Positions 34,901 through 43,833 of a stretch of DNA of 64,000 nucleotides are shown one piece after another. The notes under the pieces were generated by a model. It saw only the letters and a list, made by a program, of their open reading frames with translations, was not told the DNA's origin and did no database searches. Both the position numbers and the translations under genes were made by a program. Position 1 is the first letter of the stretch. Every line of letters starts with the position of its first letter. Source of the DNA: Patiria pectinifera (lineage: Eukaryota > Echinodermata > Asteroidea > Valvatida > Asterinidae); NCBI GenBank assembly GCA_029964075.1, contig CM057130.1, positions 6,634,001 to 6,698,000 of the forward strand. The letters run 5' to 3'.

Positions 34901-37900
34901 GGTTGTTTTGACCATCTTTCAGCCGGGGGGCATATTCCCCCCTGGTCTCTTTAGGGTTAAAGAAGTGCACTTTTGAAATAAGATTAACCCAAAAATGTTG
35001 TCAAATGTGTAGTTTTCGCACATTTCACAGTAGTAAAGACTTGCACAAAAAGAATTTCTGAGAAAAATTCATGATTTATGCTAAGGAATACGTACATGTA
35101 TGAAGTCTTAAAGATGTTAGACAAAATGAGAAATATGTTTGCCCATTAATGAAAACGAATGTCCGATCAACCCTGGCGCGGATCCAGAGGAGGGGATTTT
35201 GGGGGTCAAATCCCCCCCAGCTCAGTCAAAACAAAAATTTCCATACAAATTCCCCCAAAATAAGTTGAAACCCCCCCCCCCCCCTGCTGTGACACCCCAA
35301 AAAAGTTATACTGTCTTGTATAATGTTTGCCTGCTCAAAATACGGTACACCATTCTGTAATCTAGTGTTAATAATCATCGCATTTGAACAGCGCCCCCTA
35401 TTGAAATATGGTACCAGCCCCCCACACACCCCACACACCCCCATTTTTTTTTTTTACGGAGACCAAGTGTCCAGAGAAAAAAACCTGTGTTTTTTTTTGC
35501 TGATGAAAACCCCCCCTGCGAAAATTCCTGGATCCGCCCCTGCAACCCCTTACTGCTGGTTTAGACGAAACTGAATGAACAACGCGATACTGTTAATATA
35601 AATGCATCTTTTACAGGGACGAGTGAAGCTAAAAGGCGATAGATTGCTCGGATAGTGAAATTGAATGATTCTTTTAGATTGTCGAATGCCGATCTGCGTG
35701 TTCTTTCAATTTCAATCTAAATCGAATGAGCCAGGCGTTAAATTGAATGAAAACTTGGTGAAATTGGACGGGAAAATCTATACTTATAGACTACCTGTAT
35801 TTTGGCACACGTTGTTGCCATAGTTACATCAGCGCATCTGATGCTTGTCCGTTCATGGAAAATGCTTTTGGCAGTTCAAAGCAGACATTTGTCATTGTTG
35901 ATATCAGCAATATAGGTAGCCGCTACGAGATTGTTTTAAAAACTGTGCTTTGACGTATAGTAAAATTAATAAGAAAAGCATACACTGTAACACCTCCCCC
36001 CCCCCACCAAAAAAACAAAAAACAGATAAAAATTACGACAATGGTAAATTGATGGTACCCATTAGTCGTGAACTGTACGGTAATTTACCGCATTACAACG
36101 CGTGACAATGAATGGAACCCTTACAAAGCTTACGGTCAATTAAGCGTAGCTAGCAGTCTGTATTATCACTAGTAGCTCAGGAACCATTACGGAGATTGCT
36201 TTGAGCGAAATATATGAGGAAATAATGTTCTTTTGACACCGTAATTTTATTAAATAATAATGTGTGTTAAAATATTGCACTCTCTACGTTGGCTGCTATG
36301 CATAAAGTGGATGGACATACAGCTATTGAATATACAGCGTGTCCGAATAAACATCGATGATTTTCGCAAAGTTGTTCAGACTAGCTAAGCAAACTTTATA
36401 GCATTTTCAAACCTGTGGTCTTGTTTATAATTGATTAAAAAAGTCCAACGATGCAAACCGGAGATATCTTTAATTTGGTAATGTATTTTTCGACCTGCAT
36501 AATGTAATTTCCACACTAGTATTTGCTTGTATATTATTGGGTTATTGGTATGTGTTACCAGTCATGTGGTTGCTAAGGCAAAACATCTGGTGTTGTTAGG
36601 CAAAGCTAATCTGATTTCGTACTTTTAGCCTACGCTATAACAGAGCAGTGAAATCCATGCACCCCCAAAAACATGACTTTTGAACGTTGTGTGTCTCAGG
36701 AAAACATGCTCAGTTTGATTGAAATGTTAAATTATAACGGAAGACGACACTCTAAACGTCATAAGCGAAAAATATTCGGTCATCGATGCCGAAACTTCAA
36801 TACTGGTTACTTGTAAAGCTGACCTTCAAATCTGGAAGAAATCGTTCAAAAATTTCCCCAAATGCATGTATTAACCTCAATTTCTAGGAATCTCTCCAAT
36901 TTGTTACTTCACGAGTAGTTCAACACTAACATCATCTAAGAATAGTCCAAATTTCAGCTCAGTCTGTTGTTGCAAACGCTAGTATACCAACTAGAACCAT
37001 CTCCATGGAAAATTTCGACGAGGATTTTCCGCGCTACGGTTGACAGAGTAGGGTAGGTTAGCATATTCATTAGTGTCACTTGGCGTGTTTTGGCGTGGGT
37101 CTCGGTATCGACAATGGAAGCCGGCAAAAAGGGTGATATTTATCAATTAATAACCCGTGAAGGCGGCTTTTCTCCAAATTTATACTGCATACCATAATGA
37201 AAAGGAACCTTATTAATTTTTGTGAGTCTTCAAAAGATTGACAGATATTGCAAACGCTAGTGTTCTGACTTTCAAAAGTGTACGCAGCCAGGCCTATTTT
37301 TCCAATTTCAACGAAAAGAAATGAACACATCGCAACGATTTTTAGCACATACTTGGGTCATTATGAGGGAAGTAAACACTGAAAGTTGCATGAAGATATG
37401 GTCTTCCGAACGGGAGAAATTAATTTTCAAAGATTTCGCTCGCCAACGTGAACATGTGTGTACACGTAGTTTCATTCAAAATGAATTTTTACGTAACCTT
37501 TGCAACCACATAACTGTTACACAGTGAAATATTGCGTCGCCTTTATGTTGCATTTGGATAAGGGTGTTCACAGATAACATTTTGGGTACATATCATTGTA
37601 TAATTAAATCTAATACAACTTGGAATGCAAAATGCTGGGTGTTTAGTCTTTGACAAAGATTTTGAAAGGACAATGAACATGCAATCTCCTTTGACAGCTG
37701 AAATGTATCGGCCTAAGCTTAACTACAGGATTCTAATTGTACAGGAGGGGGGGAATGGCCTTACAAAATCAACGATATCTCTGGTTTGCATCGATGAATT
37801 TTTCCTGATATTTTTACCAATTATAAACAATACCATGGGCTTTAAAATATTATAAAAATTGATTAGCTAGACCACCTTTAGAGCAAATCAGCGACGTCTT

Positions 37901-38750
37901 CGTGCACAATGTTTATTGGGACACGCTGTATAGTTTTTAGGTTAGAGGTTTCATTTTCTGGAGGAATCATAAGTTCCAGTGTTTTATGCTCGTTTTTGCC
38001 TTCCGAATTCCGAGAGAGGACGCAATGAGAGGCGGGGCCTCGAGGGGGCGTGTCCCATTCCCTAAACACTCCAAAAATACTCTGGTTTGAATTGACTAGA
38101 ATACAGTCCATCTTGCACACCAAACCAATCTGACCCTAGCTGTAGTCAGCGGGTGCAAATGTGACTGTTTATCTAGCCAATCTAACTAGGTGTGGCAACA
38201 GCGTAGTAACGCCACAACAAAGTGAATTAGTTAAAATCGCCGCAGATATTTTTTCACATGCCGTTTTTTGGCTTGCTAGATATCGAAAGCGCGTGTAACT
38301 TATCGTTTCGGTCGTTTATATCAACGAATGTCACAAGATTTTGTTCATGTATCTGTTTAAAAATAGAAAAGTAGGACGGAAAGGAAAAGAAAATACCTCC
38401 CACACTTCATCCTGGTCAGGTCCGCAGTAGACGTATCCCTCATCCTGAATTGTCCCAGCTACATCCTTGGTGGAGTCGCTCATGTAGCATTGGCCCGTCT
38501 CTGGCGAGTAGCTGATAGACTTGCACTCGGCGCGAGCAAAGCAGCTCCGCAGACACTGGGCTTTGGATGACGTCTTACGGGAGACTCCCAAGCCGGCGTC
38601 CCCACCACCAATACGGATCCCCTTTTCACACTGGACCTTAAAACTGCGGTGACCCCAGTACGATTCTATGCCGTGGATCCACGGTAGTACTGCGATGACG
38701 ATGCATGCTGCTGCTGCTGCGTAAGGAAGAGTGGCCGCATTTGAGGCCAT
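19670..38750 (-). CDS. Secreted PAN-EGF-SRCR protein, ten-exon gene model (one exon damaged)
   Basis: Exons in order: 38750-38397, 26561-26507, 25519-25406, 25011-24898, 24300-24206 (broken), 23609-23499, 23024-22914, 22317-22207, 21058-20747, 19989-19670. Exon 1 ends in phase 0; the 55-nt exon converts this to phase 1; every EGF exon and SRCR-1 is symmetric 1-1; the last exon ends in TAA. With the broken exon counted at full length the CDS is 1,713 nt (570 residues): signal peptide, PAN to about 118, Thr/Pro linker, six EGF domains, two SRCR domains, no membrane segment. Skipping the damaged symmetric exon would keep the frame (533 residues). Such proteins act in cell adhesion or innate recognition outside the cell; the role here is inferred. 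Intron 1 is about 11.8 kb, so further small exons could be missed. Confidence 0.6.
20155..20455. mobile_element. MITE with CAGGCGCGGTTC ends, in the SRCR intron
   Basis: CAGGCGCGGTTC at the left and GAACCGCGCCTG at the right are exact inverted repeats. The inside is rich in G and C homopolymers. Copy 2 has the same insertion (45205-45593) with about 80 extra bases, so copy 1 has an internal deletion. Confidence 0.7.
20747..21058 (-). CDS. SRCR-1 exon
   Basis: Acceptor GATACTTGCAG, 312 nt in phases 1-1, donor GTACGT. It encodes [69 protein letters not shown]. Six cysteines, an SRCR domain in a single exon. It differs from copy 2 (45881-46192) at only a few residues, near the C-terminus. Confidence 0.88.
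21573..21688. mobile_element. Small palindromic MITE AATAAGCCTCTGTAC, empty site of the foldback element
   Basis: AATAAGCCTCTGTACTAATG at the left mirrors gtattcatgacgtc-like sequence ending in TACAGAGGCTTATT at the right. Its centre contains a single CACGAT; in copy 2 this hexamer is duplicated around the 4,472-bp insertion. Relatives: 32866-33008 and 63326-63467. Confidence 0.75.
22207..22317 (-). CDS. EGF-6 exon
   Basis: 111 nt, phases 1-1, acceptor TATGGCAG, donor GTAAGA. It encodes [20 protein letters not shown] and then [16 protein letters not shown]. Six cysteines in EGF spacing with the N-E-C and V-N-S-Y residues of calcium-binding EGF domains. Confidence 0.88.
22914..23024 (-). CDS. 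EGF-5 exon
   Basis: 111 nt, phases 1-1, acceptor CTGACAG-type (tgacag), donor [26 protein letters not shown], then [16 protein letters not shown]. Together with EGF-6 it forms a pair duplicated as EGF-4/EGF-3 at a 1,292-bp spacing. Confidence 0.88.
23499..23609 (-). CDS. EGF-4 exon
   Basis: 111 nt, phases 1-1, acceptor TATGGCAG, donor [26 protein letters not shown], then [16 protein letters not shown]. Copy 2 has Asn in place of His before Ser. Confidence 0.88.
24206..24300 (-). pseudogene. EGF-3 exon, 5' end deleted
   Basis: The donor side (GTLCDT, GTAAGA) and most of the domain ([19 protein letters not shown]) remain. The first 16 nt of the exon and the acceptor are gone: after 24300 the sequence jumps into a transposon remnant. 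Copy 2 has the whole exon (53827-53937) plus 583 bp that copy 1 lacks. The exon cannot be spliced normally; since it was symmetric, skipping keeps the frame. Confidence 0.8.
24301..24501. mobile_element. Remnant of the CAACCTCGTCCCCAG MITE at a deletion junction
   Basis: It matches 54505-54705 and ends at the right terminal repeat CTGGGTGCGAGGTTG. The left half is missing, which places the copy-1 deletion inside this element. Confidence 0.75.
24898..25011 (-). CDS. EGF-2 exon
   Basis: 114 nt, phases 1-1, acceptor TTGTTCAG, donor [26 protein letters not shown], then [17 protein letters not shown]: a typical calcium-binding EGF domain. Identical in protein to copy 2. Confidence 0.88.
25042..25250. 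mobile_element. Half of the palindromic tRNA-core element
   Basis: One arm (aaattaggtgtttcccctt ... cagtgaaagttgg) is followed by the core in the other orientation; the second arm is missing. Located in the intron between EGF-1 and EGF-2. Confidence 0.65.
25122..25197 (-). ncRNA. tRNA-like sequence, decayed
   Basis: Same core as 17186-17257, with acttgaaa as anticodon loop and four extra bases in the T loop that break the B box. Very unlikely to be transcribed as a tRNA. Confidence 0.45.
25406..25519 (-). CDS. EGF-1 exon
   Basis: 114 nt, phases 1-1, acceptor CATGTTGACAG, donor [26 protein letters not shown], then [17 protein letters not shown]. Joining the 55-nt linker exon (ending G) to its AA makes a Glu codon, E-P-N-E-C. 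Confidence 0.85.
25589..25708. repeat. Telomere-like CCCTAA cluster inside an inverted repeat
   Basis: Imperfect TAACCC/CCCTAA repeats (25630-25680) lie between catatgttccccga/tacctatgttccc at the left and ggggaacataggtattg at the right, which pair. In copy 2 (55789-55915) there is one TAACCC fewer and one ggggaacataggtatt more. Confidence 0.75.
26507..26561 (-). CDS. 55-nt linker exon (Thr/Pro-rich)
   Basis: Acceptor TGTTTTTATTCAG, donor GTAAGTT, both strong. Read from the phase 0 end of the PAN exon it encodes [18 protein letters not shown] plus one base, leaving phase 1 as the EGF exons need. A short Thr/Pro stretch suits an O-glycosylated spacer between PAN and EGF. It is conserved at 56717-56771. 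No cDNA supports it, so this rests on splice sites, phase and composition. Confidence 0.65.
27468..27830. repeat. 195-bp tandem duplication in intron 1
   Basis: gaatgtgatgagttgaactc at 27468 and gaatgtaatgagttaaactc at 27663 start two related units that both contain ctgactttttcgatgatgcc. The equivalent in copy 2 is 57680-58020, where the second unit lacks about ten bases. Confidence 0.75.
28767..29976. mobile_element. 1.2-kb non-autonomous TIR element TATAGGTTTTCCCGGC
   Basis: The ends are TATAGGTTTTCCCGGCCAAT and, inverted, ATTCGCCGGGAAAACCTATA. AT-rich flanks hide the target duplication. No transposase frame remains. Copy 2 has it at 58972-60180, and a reversed relative is at 33725-35783. 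Confidence 0.65.
32866..33008. mobile_element. 143-bp palindromic MITE AATAAGCCTCTGTAC
   Basis: AATAAGCCTCTGTACTGGTG mirrors TCAGTACAGAGGCTTATT, and the inner arms continue to pair almost to the centre. Same family as 21573-21688. Confidence 0.8.
34882..34961. mobile_element. 80-bp hairpin MITE TTTAACCCTAAA
   Basis: TTTAACCCTAAAAGGGCCGG at the left, and TTTAGGGTTAAA at the right as its complement. Confidence 0.55.
35175..35540. mobile_element. MITE with GGCGCGGATCCAG / CTGGATCCGCCCC ends
   Basis: Inverted ends with C- and A-rich homopolymers inside. Related in its ends to 601-895 but apparently a distinct family. No clear target duplication. Confidence 0.6.
35784..36330. other. Non-coding intron 1 DNA
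   Basis: AT-rich, one poly-C run near 35995. Nothing recognised. Confidence 0.5.
36331..37932. mobile_element. 1.6-kb TIR element TATACAGCGTGTCC, TA target
   Basis: TATACAGCGTGTCCGAATAA (36331 on) and its complement ending in GGGACACGCTGTATA (to 37932) pair over about 24 bp with one mismatch. The ACAG.GTGTCC end and TA flanks resemble Tc1/mariner-type elements. No long transposase frame is left, so it looks non-autonomous or decayed. Confidence 0.6.
38397..38750 (-). CDS. Exon 1 of the PAN-EGF-SRCR gene: signal peptide and PAN/Apple domain
   Basis: 118 codons, ATG in a good context (gaaaccATGG), donor GTATTT after GAG (phase 0). A signal peptide of about 29 residues (hydrophobic [14 protein letters not shown] core) precedes a domain with cysteines at 41, 66, 70, 76, 88 and 109, spaced as in PAN/Apple modules, with KAQCLRSC and ECKSISYSP. 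The nearest compatible downstream exon on this strand is the linker at 26561. The SRCR stop of the neighbouring copy (44716) is about 6 kb upstream, the same spacing as 19670 to 13548, as expected for head-to-tail genes. Confidence 0.78.
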
Positions 38751-39097
38751 GGTTTCCTCTACAATTTATCGTCCTTCAATTAAAGATAAGAACTGAAATC
38801 CCAGAGTCCCTTAATCAAAGTATCAATTTATGGCCATCTCTTGAGGACCCCTTTGTATTTTTTTAAGCTGATAACTTGGGAAAAATATCCGCGTATAAGG
38901 TACCGCAGAAAACAATTCTGGATGAAACTACATTTCACAATCAGTTTAACACTCCAGGCTGAGGTGAGTACCGTGTTGTTCACACAATGAGCCGTGATTG
39001 ATCCCAGTGGCTGTTTTATTACTGTGTACGTGTCGCGCGTGGAAGCATATCTACTGCAAGTGGTTGGGTCCACCAATGGAGCGAGCTCAGGCGCGAA

Positions 39098-39105
39098 CTA
39101 TATAG
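39098..39105 (-). promoter_or_regulatory. Possible TATA box upstream of exon 1
   Basis: CTATATAG about 350 nt before the ATG, the same as in copy 1 (13896-13903), with ATTGG 26 nt away. Motif only. Confidence 0.3.
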
Positions 39106-39492
39106 ACAATTTTCATGATTTTTTACCATTAAAATCAACGTAACCTAAGCGAGGCTAGAAGGAAAAATAGTCTGGTTCCTTTTTAATTTATTTTTTACAA
39201 AAAAAACCCATTATCATTCAGTACTGTTATTGGATACGGGAAACATGATTGAAATGATGGCAGCATGATAAAGAAATATCTTTGACTAACTTCCCTCGAA
39301 GGAAGGATGGTTGGACTACTCTAGTTGACCATTTGGAACCAGACCACTGGGCACGGTTGCATCGCTGGTTACCAATAATCGTACCAATCATGATGCATGG
39401 ACGAAGAAGCTTTCGTGATGACGTTTAGACCATTTGCGCAGGCGTAAGTGACGTCACATAAACAACAACTAGTCGACTAGTAGTCCTTGCCC

Positions 39493-40005
39493 CAACCTCG
39501 TCCCCAGGGTGTCGAGCAGTACGCGCCCACCACTACCTGCTCTCTCACCCTGGTATTGGATCATTTGCATGTGCAAGATTTTTGAACACGTATGCAAATG
39601 AGGAACAGTTTGGTGCCTGGATATGCGTTACACATTAGCGTTTGCTTTTGTATGCGGTGTCTTGGGTAAAAACAGAGTCAATTCGTAGCAGCGCGAGCAC
39701 GGCGTGGGTCACGAAAACACGATTTTTGAAATCAAACTGTTACGATCTTATCGAGACAACATGCAGTATTATATTTCATATTAATATGAGCAAATTGGAA
39801 AAGAAATTAGTATTTTCGAGAAGGCGTGGACGAATGATCGCGAAAACACGTACTGCACGTTGTGAATAATAGCACCAAGTACACGATAAAAATCCATTAC
39901 TAGCCAATTGCGGTATCCAATCAGGATACAGGAAGAAAGTTTCCTATCCAGGGTTTACTATTGGAAACGCGCTTGGAAATAAAGTAAGAACTGGGGACGA
40001 GGTTG
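39493..40005. mobile_element. 513-bp MITE, CAACCTCGTCCCCAG family (copy 2 orthologue)
   Basis: Same ends and length as 14319-14831. The target duplication is TCCTTGCCC at the left and CCCTTGCCC at the right. Confidence 0.82.
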
Positions 40006-40029
40006 CCCTTGCCCGTGCTTGCTCATAGG

Positions 40030-41463
40030 GGTGCACACCGGTAAATAGGCCTAAATCCGTCCGCCGAGCTCATGAATAAAAGTTATACCCTCAAAATATT
40101 CTATATTAGAGAGTTCTGGGAGCCATAACATTGGGGAATTGAAGAGATATGGCAATGAACCTCTGGCCCAGACTCGGGGCTTCCAATTCTGAGCATATTG
40201 GATACAATTGGGCTTGAAAGTGGCGCTATTTTGCCATGTTGTGGAGGGATCGTTTTTCAAGATGGCTGCCGTTCCACTTTGGGGAAAATTGGGGTCGTCT
40301 TCTTTGGGCGAGAATTTCTCGAAAAGTCAGTGGTCAACCCACCAAAAAATGAAACGAAATTGAAAGACAACATGTCGATCATCATTTTTCTGTGCAGCTT
40401 AAATACCTGTGAGAGTTCTGAGTATTTTTAAAAGAATTTTGAAGTATGGGCATTTAGCACTAGTCTCTATGGGAATTTATTTGCAGGGGTTGCATCCATA
40501 GAGAGCGACACGGCGCCCTCTTGCATCTTTTTGTGAGTGAAGTAGCGCCCTCTTGTGATGAAATGTAGAATCAAAATGTCAAAGTAACGGGACGATGGAA
40601 CACTCTCCACACAAAAGCAATGGCGTAACATTCACTTTTTTTCTTGGGGGGGGGGGTCATTTTCTGGTCTCGAGCGGTCAATCAATGTACAGCCTATGTC
40701 CAACCCATGCAGGTAAACTGAAGCTTATAGAAGTTATGTCAGTGCAATTTTGCATCTAATTGACCTGTACACATACAAAAACACAAAAATGACAGAAATG
40801 CAGTCGCAAAAAAAATGTACAAACTTTATGAAACTTTTGGGAGCATATTTTTTAAAATCACCAAAACATTTGGTGATGACATCATGATGATGCCAATACT
40901 AGGTGCATGTTTGTTTTCGTTCCCTTACGTGAAAAGTAGCACGTCCATCTTGTCACAAGTTCCGATCATGTCAAGTAGAGAGTGGAAAATGGGAAAACAT
41001 TCAAAGAGTATTTAAAACAGTCACTGTATGGCGTCATCATTAGGACACTTTGTAATACGTATATCTGCAACATATCCTACGCGACCACCAAGTTTCATGA
41101 CAAATCAAGTCTTGTCTTTAAAATAGCACACGGCACATTGATGAGAACACCATGTCAGATATTTCTCACCATTCTTTGCACAACTTTATTAACCAGCCCA
41201 GCTATTAACAACAAGAATTTCGAATTGAGCACATTTAGGTTATATAATGATTTTTTTTAACCTTGACATTAAAGTAAAGATTAAACATCTCATTATTTAA
41301 AAATCACATTATGACGTCATCGTTATAATAGTAATAAAAGAGAAATTTATAAAACGCAGACAATCGCAGAAACGAATTCATTAGGCGCTAAAACATATCA
41401 ACACCAAATTACATTTAACAACTTTACATAATAACAACCTTACATAATAACAACCTATAAGTT
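40030..41463. other. Non-coding intergenic DNA, shared with copy 1
   Basis: Single copy of the segment that is duplicated at 14854-16088, then AT-rich DNA. No exon or RNA gene seen. Confidence 0.5.
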
Positions 41464-41615
41464 AAATTAGGTTTTGCCCTTCACCGACGTTTGTAAACAC
41501 TGTATACCCAGTGTGTTACCTCCCGAGTGAAAGTTGGAAAGAAAACTTTCACTCAGGAGGTAACACACTGAGTATACAGTGTTTAAAAACGTCGGTGAAG
41601 GGCAAAACCTAATTT
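41464..41615. mobile_element. Palindromic element without the tRNA-like core
   Basis: The same arms as 17063-17335, separated only by aaagaaa, forming a nearly perfect 152-bp hairpin. Confidence 0.8.
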
Positions 41616-42147
41616 GATTTATATCACCCCGGCGTAAAAATTCCATCTTATAATAACATATAAGTTTACATGTACGAGCATACAAAGTGTCGTCATAGTT
41701 CTACAGAGAGAAGAGTTTAAAAAAAAAAAAAAAAGGAAAAAATCTCCAATAAATTCTGAAAAATATTTTGCACATCAAACTCAAAAGAGTAACAAAACAA
41801 GTTTAACAAGATTTTATCTCTTTTTGCTTGATAAGGACTCTAATTCCCATCATCAAGCCGAAGTAGCCTTTTGAATAGTGAAAATCACTTAAAGCGCTAC
41901 CATGTGCTAGTTTCACTGTCACCAACTCAAATCACTGATGAAACTATTAACGAGACGTTAACTTGCGTTACAAACGTACATGAATGACCCGTGAACGACA
42001 TTTTTAAGGTATGAGATGCAGCTGCGATCGAGAGTCGGTCAGCCCCAAACTGCAACGCAGATACATATGGAAACATGGATACATTTCTTCTTGAGATATC
42101 GCCTGATTGACAAAGTTAATCTCAAGACTTTACTTCCATCAGATATG

Positions 42148-42283
42148 GGTGCATTTGAGTAGCTCACCCGGATCGTCCTGTGCCGTTCGACTAGCTCTGA
42201 CGTCATTCAGAGGATGTCGTAGCTAACCCGTCTGCCTCAGTGCCTTTATCTGAATCGATCCGGGTGAGCTACTCGAACGCACC
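42148..42283. mobile_element. 136-bp palindromic MITE (copy 2 orthologue)
   Basis: Same ends and centre as 17872-18007. Confidence 0.68.
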
Positions 42284-42442
42284 GATGTATACACAAAGGT
42301 CTTTTCTTTGTAAATGAGGGCGCTATAGCGAAGCCATTCTGGGAGTAATGATGTGTGTTTTTCTTATAGAGTTATACTATTCAAACATACAACTGTATGA
42401 GAGTTTTGCTACAATTCCGCCATAATGCAAATCGGGATCGAG

Positions 42443-43043
42443 CTACTTGTTTTAACCCCTTCTTTATGTTCACATCTGATATTCATTTTTATAATACCCG
42501 AAGCACTAGAAGAAGAAATTTATTGTCCAATTTAACAGAACAACATTGTCTGAAAATAGTGTTAATCAACGTGGTACATCATATTGGAATAGTCTAGATA
42601 ACTTCTTAAAATCATCACCCTCCTTCTCTGTCTTTGTTAAAAACCTTAGATCACATCTACTCAATTCTAATTCGAATAATTAGTTATAATTTATAAATCT
42701 TAATGTATGCTCTCGTCTCATACCAGTTTCTGTTTTTTTTCTAGGTTGTGTCTTTGTGTGTCTGATTGTTGTCCATTTGTCCTTTGTCGCTGTCTCTGTT
42801 TTTTTCTCGGTCATGTCCACTTGTCTGTCGATAGGTTAGGGTACAAAAGCGTGACGCTTCACCTTATACCTAAATGTTGTAAATGTGTTTGTGTTGATCC
42901 ATGTACATTATTATACACCATTACATAATTCATTGCATTTTACTTTGTATAATTATTAAGTTTACACGATATTGTAACATTTTATTGTGTGGAACTATGT
43001 GATGGCAACATTGAAATAAATGTTTCTACTTAAAGCTAGAAAG
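42443..43043 (+). pseudogene. 5'-truncated LINE, 3' end of a reverse transcriptase ORF
   Basis: Present only in copy 2. One frame gives HFYNTRSTRRRNLLSN and, after a one-base frameshift, RGTSYWNSLDNFLKSS then FVKNLRSHLLNSNSNN and TAG. The YNTR ... WNSL ... F-LR-LL order is the usual C-terminus of non-LTR reverse transcriptase proteins of the Jockey/CR1/RTE kind. An AATAAA lies near the end (about 43015). No target duplication could be fixed. Confidence 0.7.
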
Positions 43044-43131
43044 CCCGGACGTGCAAGATTGCGGACATGAACATCATCCCAATGTTTCACATAATATCGC
43101 GCAGCATATGCCAAATCTTATTCGCTGATTT

Positions 43132-43833
43132 CGTCACCGTTTTCACGAAGAGGCGAATTTAGTATTTCACTGTCTGAACAAACATTCGAGATAATCGCGT
43201 TTAAAGTTGGTCCTTTTTCCATTTGACAATTTGAAACTTAAAAATGCATAAAATATGCAAGATTTAGGTATCAGAGGAACGAAGAGCTTCTAATCTTCCT
43301 AAATGTAGCAAACTTTAAGAAAAATAGGTGATTAATTTTGCAAAATTTATCAATTAAGAGAAGTGGCTGTTCGTGACAAATTAACAAATTCGCCCCTTCG
43401 TGAAAACGCTAAAGTGACTACGCGCCGATTTCGCCCTTCTGCGGTCCGAGTCAATGCATTTTTTGTACAGTACGCGCAGATTCTGCCCCACTGCGCATTG
43501 AAATTCGCCCCTTCGTGAAAACGTTTTATTGCACGCGCATGGAATTCGCCCTTTCGTGATATACGCGCTATTGTTTTACAATATATTTATTCACTGAAAA
43601 TTTATTAATACCATAGAGTGCGCAAATTCGCCCCTTCGTGAAAACGCAAAACGGCACTTTTGGCAATTTCGCCCATTCGTTAATTAGCTTAATTAAGATT
43701 TTAACTAATTTTTTGAAAGTATAGCCTCACCAGGTTGTAGATATTGATACATTTATTCATTTTTACACACAAAAACAAACTTCGAAAAACAGACGATTTT
43801 TTTGAAATTCGCCCCTTCGTGAAAACGGTGACG
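43132..43833. mobile_element. 702-bp TIR element with repeated internal 22-bp motif
   Basis: Exact 19-bp inverted ends CGTCACCGTTTTCACGAAG. The target duplication is ATTT (43128-43131 and 43834-43837). The site is empty in copy 1 near 18790. The motif AATTCGCCCCTTCGTGAAAA recurs at about 43386, 43501, 43542 (shorter), 43624, 43665 (degenerate) and 43804. No coding frame. Confidence 0.8.

Larger units (their letters stand above)
33725..35783. mobile_element. Reversed copy of the TATAGGTTTTCCCGGC element with nested insertions
   Basis: AAGGTTTTCCCGGCGAATTT at the left and GGGAAAATCTATA at the right match the ends of 28767-29976 in the opposite orientation, and the interior matches in reverse order. 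It is longer because of a hairpin (34882-34961) and a GC-rich element (35175-35540). Confidence 0.65.
13063..38263. repeat. Long duplicated block, copy 1
   Basis: Similarity to copy 2 starts near 13063/38264 (ttgctaga.atcgaaagc) and runs to at least 33541/64000, in the same orientation and gene order. The offset is 25,202 at the PAN exon, about 25,050-25,130 at the SRCR exons, 29,616-30,204 over the EGF exons and about 30,460 at the right end. Exon differences are about 2-3% in the PAN exon but very few around 24.9-31 kb. The part from 33542 to 38263 cannot be compared because the window ends. Confidence 0.85.
26562..38396 (-). other. Intron 1 of the PAN-EGF-SRCR gene (11.8 kb)
   Basis: It holds a 195-bp tandem pair (27468-27830), two inverted copies of a TIR element (28767-29976 and 33725-35783), a palindromic MITE (32866-33008), a CAGGGGCGGATCCAG-type element (35175-35540) and a 1.6-kb TIR element (36331-37932). 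In 29977-32865 and 33009-33724 I see only AT-rich DNA without an exon. Confidence 0.5.

Noticed and set aside
37878-38123. Minus-strand frame of 81 codons
   Set aside because: It crosses the end of the TATACAGCGTGTCC element and has no recognisable domain or splice sites.
43386-43826. Spaced direct repeats resembling a CRISPR array
   Set aside because: The spacing is irregular (about 20 to 120 bp), the motif equals the transposon ends, and the DNA is eukaryotic.
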